Source: Amaranthus tricolor
Lineage: Eukaryota > Streptophyta > Magnoliopsida > Caryophyllales > Amaranthaceae
Reading direction: 5' to 3'
DNA length: 64,000 bases
NCBI RefSeq assembly: GCF_026212465.1
Contig: NC_080048.1
Location: forward strand, 35,665,971-35,729,970
How positions within the stretch are numbered: the first letter of the stretch is position 1; each line of letters starts with the position of its first letter. Under the pieces are notes generated by a model. It was not told where the DNA came from. It saw only the letters and a list, made by a program, of their open reading frames with translations, and ran no database searches. A program made the position numbers and the translations under genes. This document shows, piece by piece, positions 1 to 10,809 of this stretch.

Positions 1-85
1 TGGACCATTGTCAAAAAATACAAATAATGCAAATAGGACAAATCAAAATGAAAAATGCTTCAAATTCAATGGAACGGAGAGAGTA
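1..85. mobile_element. End of a Stowaway-like MITE, cut by the window edge
   Basis: The stretch ends in AACGGAGAGAGTA, the usual inner-to-outer order of a Stowaway terminal repeat followed by a TA target site at 84-85. The other end lies outside the window. AT-rich filler precedes it, with no coding sequence. Confidence 0.5.
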
Positions 86-597
86 TTGTCTCTATTAGGC
101 AACAACTTAAGATCCACTCTAGTAGCCGAGCAAAAATTAATCCTAACTTCTTGTGTGTGACGTTTTCACCGTTAGATGCTTTTTAGACATGGAATGAATA
201 GCCCAAGTATTACAATTTTTAACATATGAATTTCTTATTTTGATAATGTCTCACCAAAAGACGGTTTTTTTATAAGAGTAGATCAAAATTAACAACTTTT
301 TTAAAGGTCCTACATAATTTCAAATTTTATTATAACTTTCTAACAGCTTGACATATACCACTATGTAATTTAACATTGATGCCCCAATTTTTAGCCAAAT
401 ATGTTAAGCATGCTCAGAAATTTCCACGATCCACTCTTTCATAGACTCTCTCTTAATTAAACTTGCAAAATAAAAAACTATTCGCTCTGTCCCACTCATT
501 TTGATTCAAAGAAAAATAAAGTGTTATTTTAGAAAAAAATAGATATTACTAATAAAAAAAAGAGAATAAATTACATAGATAAAATAAAAAACTTAAA

Positions 598-635
<38 letters not shown>

Positions 636-1210
636 TATTGAGATTAAAGAAAATCAGCTATTCTTGTGAGATACCGTCTCTCAAAGAGACGACCTGAGAA
701 CAAGAAGCATATATTCTTATTTTTTCTTTAATTTGTATTAAATATGATATTTAGCCCATATAACTGACGCGTATCTCGAAGAAACTGTCTCTAACGATAT
801 TTTATGAAAGAAAATAGTAAATTATTGTCCAAAAATAAAAATATGTAAAATGAGTGTGACGGTCTCGAATAGATGCATTATTATTTACCCCATATATTTA
901 ATGCATCTCTTAAAAAGATCATTTTTTATAATATTTTGTGTAAGAAAATAATAAATTATTGTCCAAAAATAAAAATACCTAAACTTAGGGGTGACGGACC
1001 AAATCTTAATAATAGATAAGAAGGAGCGGGAGGGAGGGGGTAGGACAGTAGACAATAACAGAGCCCAACCTCCGACAGTTGACGCAACACTAATGACAAG
1101 TCAACATTTTCCAACTCTATTCATTAGGATTCTATACACCAACCAAACCAAACCAAAACAAAATCAAAATCCCATTGTGAGGTTTCAAATCTACAAGAAA
1201 GAACTGGAAA
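86..1210. other. AT-rich region upstream of the NLR gene
   Basis: No gene is visible here. There is a short (TA)n run at 601-631, and a MITE-like start at about 483 (CGCTCTGTCCCACTCATTT) without a matching end. The phrase GAGATACCGTCTCTC at 668-682 recurs in variant form near 34640 and 34960. Positions about 1000-1210 probably hold the promoter and leader of the NLR gene, but I see no convincing TATA box. Confidence 0.4.
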
Positions 1211-4200
1211 ATGGCAGGTATAGGCGACGGAATAGCAGGAGGAGTAGTGTCAAATACAGCTGCAAAAGCCTTAGAATTGTTAGCAAGATTAGCTTATCAT
1301 GAAGCTTCCTCTTGGTGGGAAGCAAGATACGAGTTAAAGAAGCTTGAAGACACCATTAAAATGATTAAAGCTCGACTTAACGATGCCGAGAGACGCCAAG
1401 AAGATAACGACGGTGATATGATCAAGAGATGGTTAGTTAGACTCAGACATGCCCTTTACAGAGCGGATGATTTAGTTGATGGGGTTCTTACTGTCGACAA
1501 GCGTAATCAGCATAAACAACTGAGTATCTTCGATAGAGTAAGCCTCTTTTTCTCGAAATCAGGCCCTTTTTATTCTAGAATTGAATTGGCTAAAAGAATT
1601 AAGTCTATTAGAAAAGAAATTTGTGGTATTAAGTCTGATATGGATGGTTTGAATTTGAATATTAGGGTTGTTGTTGATGAATTTGAACTTCCTGTTGCTC
1701 ATTTGTTGAAGAATAGGGAAACTGCCTCTTTTTTTCTGGGTCATGAGTTTGTGGGTAGGATTGATGATAAGAACAAGATTATTGAGATGTTGATTGCGTC
1801 TGATTCGGTAATGGGTTGTGTTTCTGTTATTGCAATTGTAGGGTTTGGGGGTATTGGGAAAACTACTCTTGCTCAATTGATTTTTAATGATGATAAGATT
1901 AAGGAACATTTTGATCTTACTAAATGGGCTTGTGTGCCTGAGTTTAATAACCATAAAGAAATTGTTGGAAAGATTTTCAATTCATTTACCGGTAAGGGTT
2001 ATCATAAATTGCCTTTGCAAAAGTTAAAATCGGGAATTGTGGAGTCGATTGAAAAGAAGAGATATTTGCTTGTTTTGGATGATGTATGGGATGAAAGTCG
2101 CGATCATTGGCTTTGTTTGATGAGTTTGCTACAATGCGGTGCAAGCGGAAGCAAGATTCTTTTGACAACGCGCTCTGATGTGGTAGCTGAAGTCGTTGGT
2201 GACAATTCGAAAGCGTATAGATTAGGACTTTTGGAAGACGAGGAGGCTTGGATGCTTTTCAAAAGTTTAGCGTGTAGACCAGGGCAAGAAGAGAGTGATC
2301 CTCGTTTGAGTAGTATCGGGAGAGATATTGTGAAAAAATGTGGAAATGTTCCTCTTGCTATTCGGGTTTGTGGAACCACCCTTTACTCTAAGAAGAGTGA
2401 AAAGGAGTGGCAACTTTTTCGAGATGCTCAAATTTCTAAGGCGAATTCGGCACATAGCAATAGCATCATGCCGGAGTTGAAGTTAAGCTATGATTACTTA
2501 CCCCCCGCTCTAAAGCAATGTTTTGCTTATTGTTCCTTGTTCCCGGAAGATTACAAGTTTAGCAAGGATGAATTAGTTCATTTATGGATGGCTCAAGGTT
2601 ATCTTGATCAAATTCCGCTGAATGAATCTTGTATTCATGAGGAAGTTGGGCATCAGTATTTTCTCGAGTTATTAAGGAAGAACCTTTTTCAGGATGCCGA
2701 GGAGGATGACTCACTGAATGACAACATCTACTGCAAAATGCACGATTTAGTGCATCAATTGGCTCAACATGTATCCAATGACGAGAGCATTTTAATTGAT
2801 CGGACTGAACTTCAGTTTACGGATGAGATTATGCATGCATCAATTAGCTCGACCAGTGAAGAGTCATGGAAAGAACTTCAGAAAGTCTTTCCATCTTTGC
2901 TTGCTGCGAGCAAATTGCGATCACTGCTATTTACAGTGCAAGATGTAGGAGTACATCATTTTGACTGGAAAAACTTGGGATTTTATAGCTTACGTTCCTT
3001 GGACTTGAAAAATATGGAGATACACTGCGTCCCTGATTTTATCGAGGAATTAAAACACCTAAGATACCTTAATCTTGCAGGAAACCGCTTCAAATCCCTT
3101 CCGGACGCCTTAACAAGGTTAGTGAATCTCCAAACACTAAACCTTGATGAATGCGGAAGTCTTCAAGAGTTACCAAGAGGTTTTACTACATTGGAAAAAC
3201 TCAGACACTTGAGGATGAAGGAATGTCCGATTGAGGATATGCCTCTAGGCTTCGAGTTAATGAAGTCTCTTTGCGAGTTGAATTTGTTCGTGGTGGGTAA
3301 CACTACTGGAATAGCTCATCTGCCCGGCTTGCATCTTAGAGGAGAATTGGCCATTCGATTCTTGAGATGGCATAGTGATGCAACGTCCGCAACAAGGAAG
3401 GTGTCGTTAAAGGATAATAAGCAATTGACTCGTCTTTCATTACATTTTAATTTTCGAGATGAAGTTTTTCCTGCTGATTTTGACGATTTGTTGGGTGCCT
3501 TACATTTACCTCAAAACCTTAGATATTTAGCTGTTTCAGATTTTTCAGGAGAGAAATTTCCACTATGGACGGTAATTGAAATGAATAAACTTGTTCAGGT
3601 TAACATTCAAGATTGTGGCAATTGTCGAGTTCTCCCATTCTTCAGTCGGCTACCTCATCTTAAGTATCTCGATCTTCAATTTTTGGATGTTCTGGAGTAC
3701 ACAGAAGACGGTGCAGGTTTTACTGATTTTTTCCCGGCTTTGGAGTCCTTGCAAATAAGCTATATGAAAGAACTCAAGGATTGGTTTAGAGTGGATAATG
3801 GGCATGAGAACAAATATTTCCCTCGTCTTTCTCGCTTAGTTATAAAGGCATGTCCGAAATTGCTGTCCATGCCTCGAGCCCCAAGACTGGAGGCGTTGGA
3901 GGTTGATGAAATCAACGGGAAGCTGCTGAAATTCCTTCTGAATTCACATAATCTTCGTGATGCAGAACCTTCAGTTGTATACGACAGTGTTTCTTGCCTA
4001 ACCGCACTTGAGAGCCTTAAGATCCACAACCTTGAGAATTTGACAGCATTGCCAGAGCAGATTGGAAATCTTTCCGAACTTCGCGTTCTTACAATTAAAA
4101 AATGTCCAAAGTTGGTATCATTTCCTCAATCATTCCAAAGCCTTACTTCCTTGCAACAACTATGGATTGAAGAATGTCCGGATTTAGAGCAAAGATATCA

Positions 4201-4261
4201 GCAACCAGATGGTGAAGATTGGCCCGTTATTCAACACATCCCCGGTTTGTATTTCGTTTAA
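1211..4261 (+). CDS. CC-NBS-LRR (CNL) disease-resistance protein, RGA-like
   Basis: A single exon encodes 1016 aa, a normal length for a plant intracellular immune receptor. The N-terminal about 150 residues form an Rx-type coiled coil whose EDVID-like segment reads RADDLVDG. NB-ARC follows: P-loop GFGGIGKTT at 211-219, kinase 2 LLVLDDVW at 286-293, RNBS-B KILLTTRS, GNVPLA at 378-383 in place of GLPLA, RNBS-D with CFAYCSLFPEDY, and MHDLVHQLA at about 510. From about residue 560 there are leucine-rich repeats of the LxxLxxLxL type to the end, with the repeated phrase xECPxL near the C-terminus. Such proteins sense pathogen effectors and switch by nucleotide exchange; the effector cannot be told from sequence. 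The ATG is in good context and no upstream in-frame ATG gives a longer CC domain. No frameshift or stop is seen, so the gene looks functional. Confidence 0.95.
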   Translation: MAGIGDGIAGGVVSNTAAKALELLARLAYHEASSWWEARYELKKLEDTIKMIKARLNDAERRQEDNDGDMIKRWLVRLRHALYRADDLVDGVLTVDKRNQHKQLSIFDRVSLFFSKSGPFYSRIELAKRIKSIRKEICGIKSDMDGLNLNIRVVVDEFELPVAHLLKNRETASFFLGHEFVGRIDDKNKIIEMLIASDSVMGCVSVIAIVGFGGIGKTTLAQLIFNDDKIKEHFDLTKWACVPEFNNHKEIVGKIFNSFTGKGYHKLPLQKLKSGIVESIEKKRYLLVLDDVWDESRDHWLCLMSLLQCGASGSKILLTTRSDVVAEVVGDNSKAYRLGLLEDEEAWMLFKSLACRPGQEESDPRLSSIGRDIVKKCGNVPLAIRVCGTTLYSKKSEKEWQLFRDAQISKANSAHSNSIMPELKLSYDYLPPALKQCFAYCSLFPEDYKFSKDELVHLWMAQGYLDQIPLNESCIHEEVGHQYFLELLRKNLFQDAEEDDSLNDNIYCKMHDLVHQLAQHVSNDESILIDRTELQFTDEIMHASISSTSEESWKELQKVFPSLLAASKLRSLLFTVQDVGVHHFDWKNLGFYSLRSLDLKNMEIHCVPDFIEELKHLRYLNLAGNRFKSLPDALTRLVNLQTLNLDECGSLQELPRGFTTLEKLRHLRMKECPIEDMPLGFELMKSLCELNLFVVGNTTGIAHLPGLHLRGELAIRFLRWHSDATSATRKVSLKDNKQLTRLSLHFNFRDEVFPADFDDLLGALHLPQNLRYLAVSDFSGEKFPLWTVIEMNKLVQVNIQDCGNCRVLPFFSRLPHLKYLDLQFLDVLEYTEDGAGFTDFFPALESLQISYMKELKDWFRVDNGHENKYFPRLSRLVIKACPKLLSMPRAPRLEALEVDEINGKLLKFLLNSHNLRDAEPSVVYDSVSCLTALESLKIHNLENLTALPEQIGNLSELRVLTIKKCPKLVSFPQSFQSLTSLQQLWIEECPDLEQRYQQPDGEDWPVIQHIPGLYFV

Positions 4262-5563
4262 GGAGTGCATCCCAGCTTTTCTTTTAATTCATTAAAACTT
4301 CATTATTTCTATTACAATTATTATGAATAATGCTAAGGAGTGGAAGCGATGAGCTAAAAGCGATTGAGTTGAAGATATAAACCTCCTGTGAGCTGCAGCA
4401 TATTTGGCTCCTTCGAGCATCTTTGTGGCTCGTCCGATCAGCCTTCCCCTGCATATTTTTGAACCATTCGCTTCTGCGCAATGCACTCTGTCGCTTGCGT
4501 CTCTATGCATAGCAAATTTAACCCATCATTTATGCTCAATTGTCCCATGAACATTCCACCTCAACCAATGTTCACTTTGGCGTATTTTTTTCAATTTGAT
4601 GTTCTCCAAGCTTTTGTTGTTTGGTCCTAGCTGATTGACCAGAAAACAGAAACTTAATGAACTAAGTACCGATTTTGATAATTTTGTTTATGTCAAGTTC
4701 TATTGTTGTCATGCGGTTTTTAGAACGTTCCCAATGTCAAATGCATTGATCTCTGAAAAATCATTGAACAAAGCCCACGGATGTAATTGTAACACTCCCT
4801 ATATGTATTCACTTTGGTGTTTGGCAAACGGCTGATAGCTGATTATAGTGAATGATTTTATTAACTAGTTTGACCAACTGATTTTGGATCTACAACTGAT
4901 TTTGAGCCCAATACTATGAGCAACTTGTTCAAAAAGAGCTTATTCATGACAAAACGCTACTTCAACCAACTAATTTATCAAAAATTAACATTGGATGGTT
5001 TGACCACCAAACCCTCTAATTGTATCAAAATAAATTAAAATTGTCCGATAAGCTATTTTGCCAAGCACACCTTAGGACATCGGAACCAAATTCTAAAAAA
5101 ATGATGTTTATCATATGACAAGAAAATTTGAGTAGATAAGAATTATGGCATTTGGATAAATCATGTTTAATTCTTTAAGGCAATGTGCAGATATAGATGC
5201 TTCCTAATGCTGCTTGTTAAAGGCACTCAAGTCTGAAAGAGCAAAGTCAAATTAGGAGAGACTCAGGACTAGGGGGAACACTTCAAATAGTAAACACTTA
5301 TTATCAATTATTGATTTTATTTTTCAATTTATTCGGAATATGTAAAGAAAAAAATATAGTTAAGTGATAAATTATTTGATTTGTTTAATATATATTTTCA
5401 TTATATCAACTTTTTATAATTTTTTATCATGCACATTAAAAAATATTTAATGTTAAATAGTGTATTGGATGGATAGTTTATAATCATTAAAAGAAATAGA
5501 GGAAATACTACACATGTATATATACTAGAACAATTGAAATCTGTAGGCTAAAAAAAATTAATT
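4262..5563. other. 3' flank of the NLR gene, no further gene
   Basis: AT-rich spacer. The first few hundred bases are probably the 3' UTR of the NLR gene. One MITE (4816-5071) is annotated separately. Nothing else recognisable is present. Confidence 0.4.
4816..5071. mobile_element. hAT-like MITE, copy 1 of a two-copy family
   Basis: The left end GGTGTTTGGCAAACGGC and the reverse complement of the right end GGTGTGCTTGGCAAAATAGC form imperfect terminal inverted repeats. A related element sits at 57481-57720, starting GGTGTTTAGCAAAATAG. There is no coding capacity. I could not fix a clean target duplication, so the superfamily is a guess. Confidence 0.5.
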
Positions 5564-5873
5564 AAATAAACTAAGAATCAAACTTATTCCAAAAGTAAGC
5601 GTGAAATTCTCACACCTGAGGTTTGGGGCTGTTCGCAGTTAGTAACTGCGCACAGGTCAAAACAGACAAAATAGCTGTTCGCACTTACTAACTGCGAACA
5701 GCAAAAAAAAAATTAATTTTTTTTTAGGTCAAATAGCTGTTCGCAGTTAGTAAGTGCGAACAACTATTTTGTCTTTTTTGACCTGTTCGCAGTTACTAAC
5801 TGCGAACAGCCCCAAACCTCAGGTTTGGGAATTTACGCTTACTTTTGGAATAAGTTTGATTCTTAGTTTATTT
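5564..5873. mobile_element. Fold-back element with four 27-bp palindromic modules
   Basis: The two halves are near-perfect inverted repeats of about 150 bp. They share AAATAAACTAAGAATC at the outside and CCTGAGGTTTGGGGC further in. Inside are four imperfect palindromes at 5629-5655, 5675-5701, 5737-5763 and 5783-5809, each built as CTGTTCGCAGTTAGTAA plus its complement. The whole unit could fold into one long hairpin. There is no ORF. A second element with the same modules but other termini lies at 35159-35687. It is non-autonomous and of unknown superfamily. Confidence 0.75.
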
Positions 5874-6440
5874 TGATATTTTTTTTTATTTTTTCACTTA
5901 TGTTTTTCAAATTTTCTATATACTACAACCTTGACTTAACAAACGCTAAAAGATATACTCATTGTTTCACCAAATTTGCCTTATAGTTGATTGAAAATCA
6001 AGAAAAATAACACAAAAATATATTTTATAGGATTGTGAGAGAAATGTAGAAAATATATTATAAAAATGTAACTTAAATATGTAGATAGGAATTGAAAAGA
6101 AAAGGTTTAAGTTATAACTAGAAATCAAAATGAAGCAAATTTGATGAAATAGACTAAAAAAAATAGAGCTATAGAAAATAAATAGATAACAAATTCTCAA
6201 AAGATAGACATAAAATCTATTATTATTATCTTTCTAAATGGATAATATTTATTTACAAGATTATGAAAATGGAATCAACCTTACATTTTGAGGCATGAAA
6301 GAAATAAAGGAGAAGAATCCTTTATATAAAAATAAATATGAAGTTTATTCAATATAGTTGTTGCTGCAGCTCTTTTATTATTACAATGTATGTAAATATC
6401 TATTACATTACACTCTTCTTTTTCTATAAAACCTTTGATA

Positions 6441-6462
6441 TATATATATATATATATACATA

Positions 6463-6550
<88 letters not shown>

Positions 6551-6701
6551 TATATATATATATACACATATATATATATATATACACATATATATATATA
6601 TATACACATATATATATATATATACACATATATATATATATACACATATATATATATATATACACATATATATATATATATACACATATATATATATATA
6701 T

Positions 6702-6798
<97 letters not shown>

Positions 6799-6873
6799 TA
6801 CATATATATATATATACATATACATATACATATATATATACATATACATATATATATTTATATACATATACAT

Positions 6874-6957
<84 letters not shown>
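6441..6957. repeat. (TA)n array with periodic CA steps
   Basis: About 515 bp of alternating TA, broken by ACACATA steps roughly every 20-22 bp between about 6540 and 6710 and by single ACATA steps elsewhere. All long reading frames here are low-complexity artefacts (Tyr-Ile repeats). The array lies in the U3 of the old Copia LTR, upstream of its TATA box. Confidence 0.95.
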
Positions 6958-6960
<3 letters not shown>

Positions 6961-7089
6961 GGCATCCTAAATATAACTGTATCATCCTATAAAATCTCTT
7001 CTTCTTTCAATAATGCTGCATAATAGGAACATTTAATAATAACTTGTGGAGCTGATGATTTACTAATTTTAACACATCCCCTTAAACCA

Positions 7090-10000
7090 TGCTATTGTAG
7101 GTGCAAAGACCTAGACTATCTCGTAACATTTTAAGCATTTCATTTCTTAATGGTTTTGTAAATATGTCTGCTTGTTGTTGAGAGCTCTTGCAGAAGATTA
7201 TATCTATCACTTTATCTTTGACCAAATCATGAAGAAATGGTATCTCACATCTATATGTTTCGTTCTTCCATGATAGACTGCATTCTTTGAAAGTGTTATG
7301 GCGGATCTATTATCACAGTAGATTCTTGTTGGACCATTTTGCGTGCATTCAAGTATTTTGAGTATATTACTATATTATGAAGCCAAATACCTTGACATGC
7401 ACAAGATGTTGCAGCAACATACTCAGCTTCCGTTGATGATAAGGTCACAATTGGTTGTTTCTTTGAGGAACATGATACTACTCCATTTCCCAAGAAAAAG
7501 GCGTATCGGGAAGCACTTTTTCTGTTATCAATATCCCCGGCATAATCACTATCCGTAAAACCAACAAGATATGATTTTTGTCTTCCATAAAATATTCCTT
7601 AATCTCTAGTGCCATTCAAATAGCGTAGTATACGCTTCGCAGTTTGCAAGTGATCATGTGTTGGGTTATCCATATATCTGCTGATAAGACTAACCGCATA
7701 CATGATATCTGGTCTTGTTGTAGTAAGATACATCAAACTTCCAACTATCTGCTTGTAGTAGGCGCTATCAACTTTTTCACTTCGTCCATCATTCTTTCTC
7801 AGGTTTACTCCCACTTCTATGGGTGTATTCATTGGTTTTGATTGATCCATTTTAAATCTTTTCAAAACATCTTTAACATATTTTCTTTGTGAAACAAATA
7901 TACCATCTTTAGTTTGATCAACTTCAATACGGAGATAATAGTTCATCTTTCCAATATCTGTCATGTCAAATTCATGCTTCATCTGCTTCTTAAACTCTTC
8001 AATCATTTGAGAATCGCTTCCAGTGTAAATTAGATCATCCATATATAGACAAACAATAAGAATCTTATTGTTATTCTTTTTCGCATAAAGAGTATGCTCA
8101 TAGGGACATTTTTCAAAACCTAGTTTTGCAAAAACTGAATTAATTCGCGTGTACCAAGTTCTTGGTGCTTGCTTCAACCCGTATAATGCTTTCTTAAGTC
8201 GATAAACTTTATTTTCATTTCCTTTCCTCACAAATCCGGGTGGTTGATTAACGTACACTTCTTCCTGTAATTCTCCATATAGAAAAGCCGACTTTACATC
8301 AAGGTGAAAAACAATCCAACCATTTTGAGCCGACAAAGAGAGAACTAATCGAATTGTCTCTTATCTTGCTACTGGTGCAAATACTTCATTGTAGTCAATT
8401 GCTTCCTTTTTCTTATAACCTTTCGCGACTAATCTCGCTTTGTATTTTTCGACGTTCCCTTCAGCATTTAATTTTGTCTTATAAACCCACTTTACTCCAA
8501 TAGGTTTACATTGTTTTGGTGGATCTACAAGCTCCCAAGTGTTGTTCTTTTTAATTGATCTAATTTCTTCTTGCATGGCATTTTGCCATTTTTTTTTTAT
8601 CTTTATTAGCTTCTTCGAAAAATACAGGATCACCTTGAGAGAAGAAAGCATATTGAATGAGGGAGTCATCATTGTCATCATCTCTACTGATAATGTAATC
8701 TTGCATCCATGAAGGTTGAGTCGTGTTTCTCCTTAGTCTTTGTAATTCTGTTCTTTCTACTACATTCTCATTGTCATCATAAGCTTCTTCTATTACTCGA
8801 GTTTGTTGTTGTTGATGTTGTTCTTGATGTACTTCGTATCCTTCTCTAGTTTTTCGAACAATGGCCTCTTGATCTTAGTCCATTCGTAACATTAATCTTC
8901 AACAAACACAACATCTCGACTAATAATCATTTTTCCTGTCTTTGGATTATAAATCCTATAAGCTTTTGATACATTACTTTGTCCGACAAAGATTCTAACT
9001 TCACCTTTATCATCCAATTTCTTTCGCATTTGGTCTGGAACATGAGCATAAGCAACACAACCAAAAACCTTCAAATATCTAACATCTGGTTTCTTCTTGC
9101 TCCATGCTTCTTCAGGTGTGACATCTTTTACAGTCTTGGTAGGACACATGTTCAAAAGATACACACTCCAATTTACGGCTTCGGCCCATAATTCTTTTGG
9201 CAGTGACTTAGTTTTTAACATGCTTCTTACCATGTTCAATATTGTTCTATTTTTTCTTTCTACAACTCCATTTTGTTGAGGGGAGTATGTTGTTTTTAGT
9301 TGGTGTCTAATTCCATGCTTCTGGATGAATTGTTCAAAAGCTTTTGAGGTGTATTCACCCCCTCGATCGGTTCTGATCGTCTTGATATAATACCCACTTT
9401 GCTTATCAGCGAAAGCCTTGAAATTTTAAAAAACTTCTAATGCTTCTAACTATTCAATAAGAAAATATACCTAAGATTTTCGACTATAATCATCAATGAA
9501 AGTAATAAAATACCTTTTCGTTCCAATAGATACGGGAGTGATAGGACCACAATATCTGAATGAATGATCTCTAGTGGATACTTTGCTCTCTTAGACTTTC
9601 TAATGGGAAAAGAATCTCTATGTTGCTTTCCCAAAACACAATCTCCACAAACTTTCTTTGGTTGCTCTAGCAATGGTAAGCCGACTACCATGTTCTTCTG
9701 TTGCAGTAATTTCATTCCATTAAAATGCAAATGTCCCAATCTAAGATGCCAAAGCCATGTGTCATCATAAACTGTGGTGCTAAAACAAGATTGTGTTGCA
9801 TTCTTGATTTTCAAATGAAACATTCTATTCTTTGTCATTGGAACTTTAGCAAGAAAACAATTATTTTCATCTATAATGCTACAACACCCATCTTTCATAT
9901 TTATCTCATAACCTTTCTCCAAAAGTTGTCCAAGACTTAATAGATTATTTTTAAGCTTTCGAGCATAGTAAACATTTGATATGTAATCTTCTAATGGACT

Positions 10001-10150
10001 TTTAAAATGACATTCAAAACTATATACAATGCCCATATTTACTGCAATTGAAACATTGAACGCGAGACTTATATGAAAATCCATTATTTCTAGATACTTG
10101 ACCACTATCGCGACCACGACTTCTTACATTTCCTTGTCGTTGATGACATT
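7090..10150 (-). pseudogene. Copia pol remnant (integrase, RT, RNase H) of the old element
   Basis: In coding order: a zinc-knuckle piece CFNCSKYGH near 10050; GAG-pre-integrase (WLWHLRLGHLHF) and the integrase start near 9800-9550; the integrase core and QQNGVVERKNR near 9270; the integrase end at 9239-8892; the RT start at 8681-8361; RT proper at 8336-7599 with CLYMDDL at its active site (usual form YVDD or YMDD); and RNase H with STEAEYVAATS near 7450. The protease D(S/T)G motif that should follow the zinc knuckle is missing, so an internal deletion has joined the knuckle almost directly to the region before GAG-pre-integrase. Stops at about 8361 and 7599 and a frame change between 9446 and 9239 disable the gene. 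Confidence 0.9.
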
Positions 10151-10155
10151 GTATT

Positions 10156-10751
10156 TGTTATGAATGGTAGTATACTAATGTGATTATAAATGATACTATA
10201 CTAATGTGTGACTTGAGTGCACATTAAAGGGTTGAATTCATGTGTGTGACTCTTGAGTTGTGGAATCCAAAAGGGTGTAATAAGGTGAAGAGTATTCATG
10301 GGAATTATTGGTGTTAATGAAGATTAAGGTGAAGAGTCTCATGTGTGTGACTCTTGAGATAATGCCTTTTCAAGTTCTTAGAGTTATTTCATAGTATTCA
10401 TTACCCTAAATTAACTATGTATTTATGTGAGCCATTCATCTTCAAGTACCTAGCACTATAAATAGGGCTCTCATACCCACACTTCAAGTATGCAAAACAC
10501 ATCAAACACAACCCTTAAGCCAAACACATAGCCTATTGTTGTTATCTCTATCTCAATTGTAATTCTTCATATTGAAGTGTTGTTTGTATTCATTTGATAT
10601 AATATAAACATAAACTACACACCACGGAGGACGTAGCCATCATTGGGTGAACCTCCTTAAATCTTTGTGTCCTTGTTTGTTACTTTGTCAAACTTAATTT
10701 TGCTCATTGTTGTTTGTTCTTAACATCGTAAGTATTTGGCGATCGTTTTCA
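10156..10751 (+). repeat. 5' LTR of the young Copia
   Basis: TG...CA ends. A TATA box (ACTATAAATAGGG) is present near 10453. It is identical to the 3' LTR except at 10423. The LTR also contains the phrase GGAGGACGTAGCC, seen in variant form in other plant Copia LTRs, including the one at 38643-39246. Confidence 0.97.
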
Positions 10752-10753
10752 AT

Positions 10754-10765
10754 TGGTATCAGAGC
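10754..10765 (+). promoter_or_regulatory. Primer binding site (initiator tRNA-Met)
   Basis: TGGTATCAGAGC directly follows the 5' LTR by two bases. This is the standard plant PBS complementary to the 3' end of initiator tRNA-Met. A reading frame opening at 10753 with TTG runs through the PBS; the first real ATG of gag is at 10810. Confidence 0.95.
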
Positions 10766-10809
10766 CAAGGTTATTTTGCGGTGTTTTAAGAAATTATTAC
10801 TTGAAAATC

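Noticed and set aside
991..1302. 103-codon frame overlapping the NLR start
   Set aside because: Opens with a non-ATG codon, runs in a different frame into the NLR gene, and has no recognisable content.
1559..2455. Minus-strand frames within the NLR gene
   Set aside because: Antisense shadows of the coding region with no domain content.
6338..6992. Long reading frames on both strands across the TA array
   Set aside because: They are Tyr-Ile-Thr/His repeats produced by alternating TA; no gene signal.
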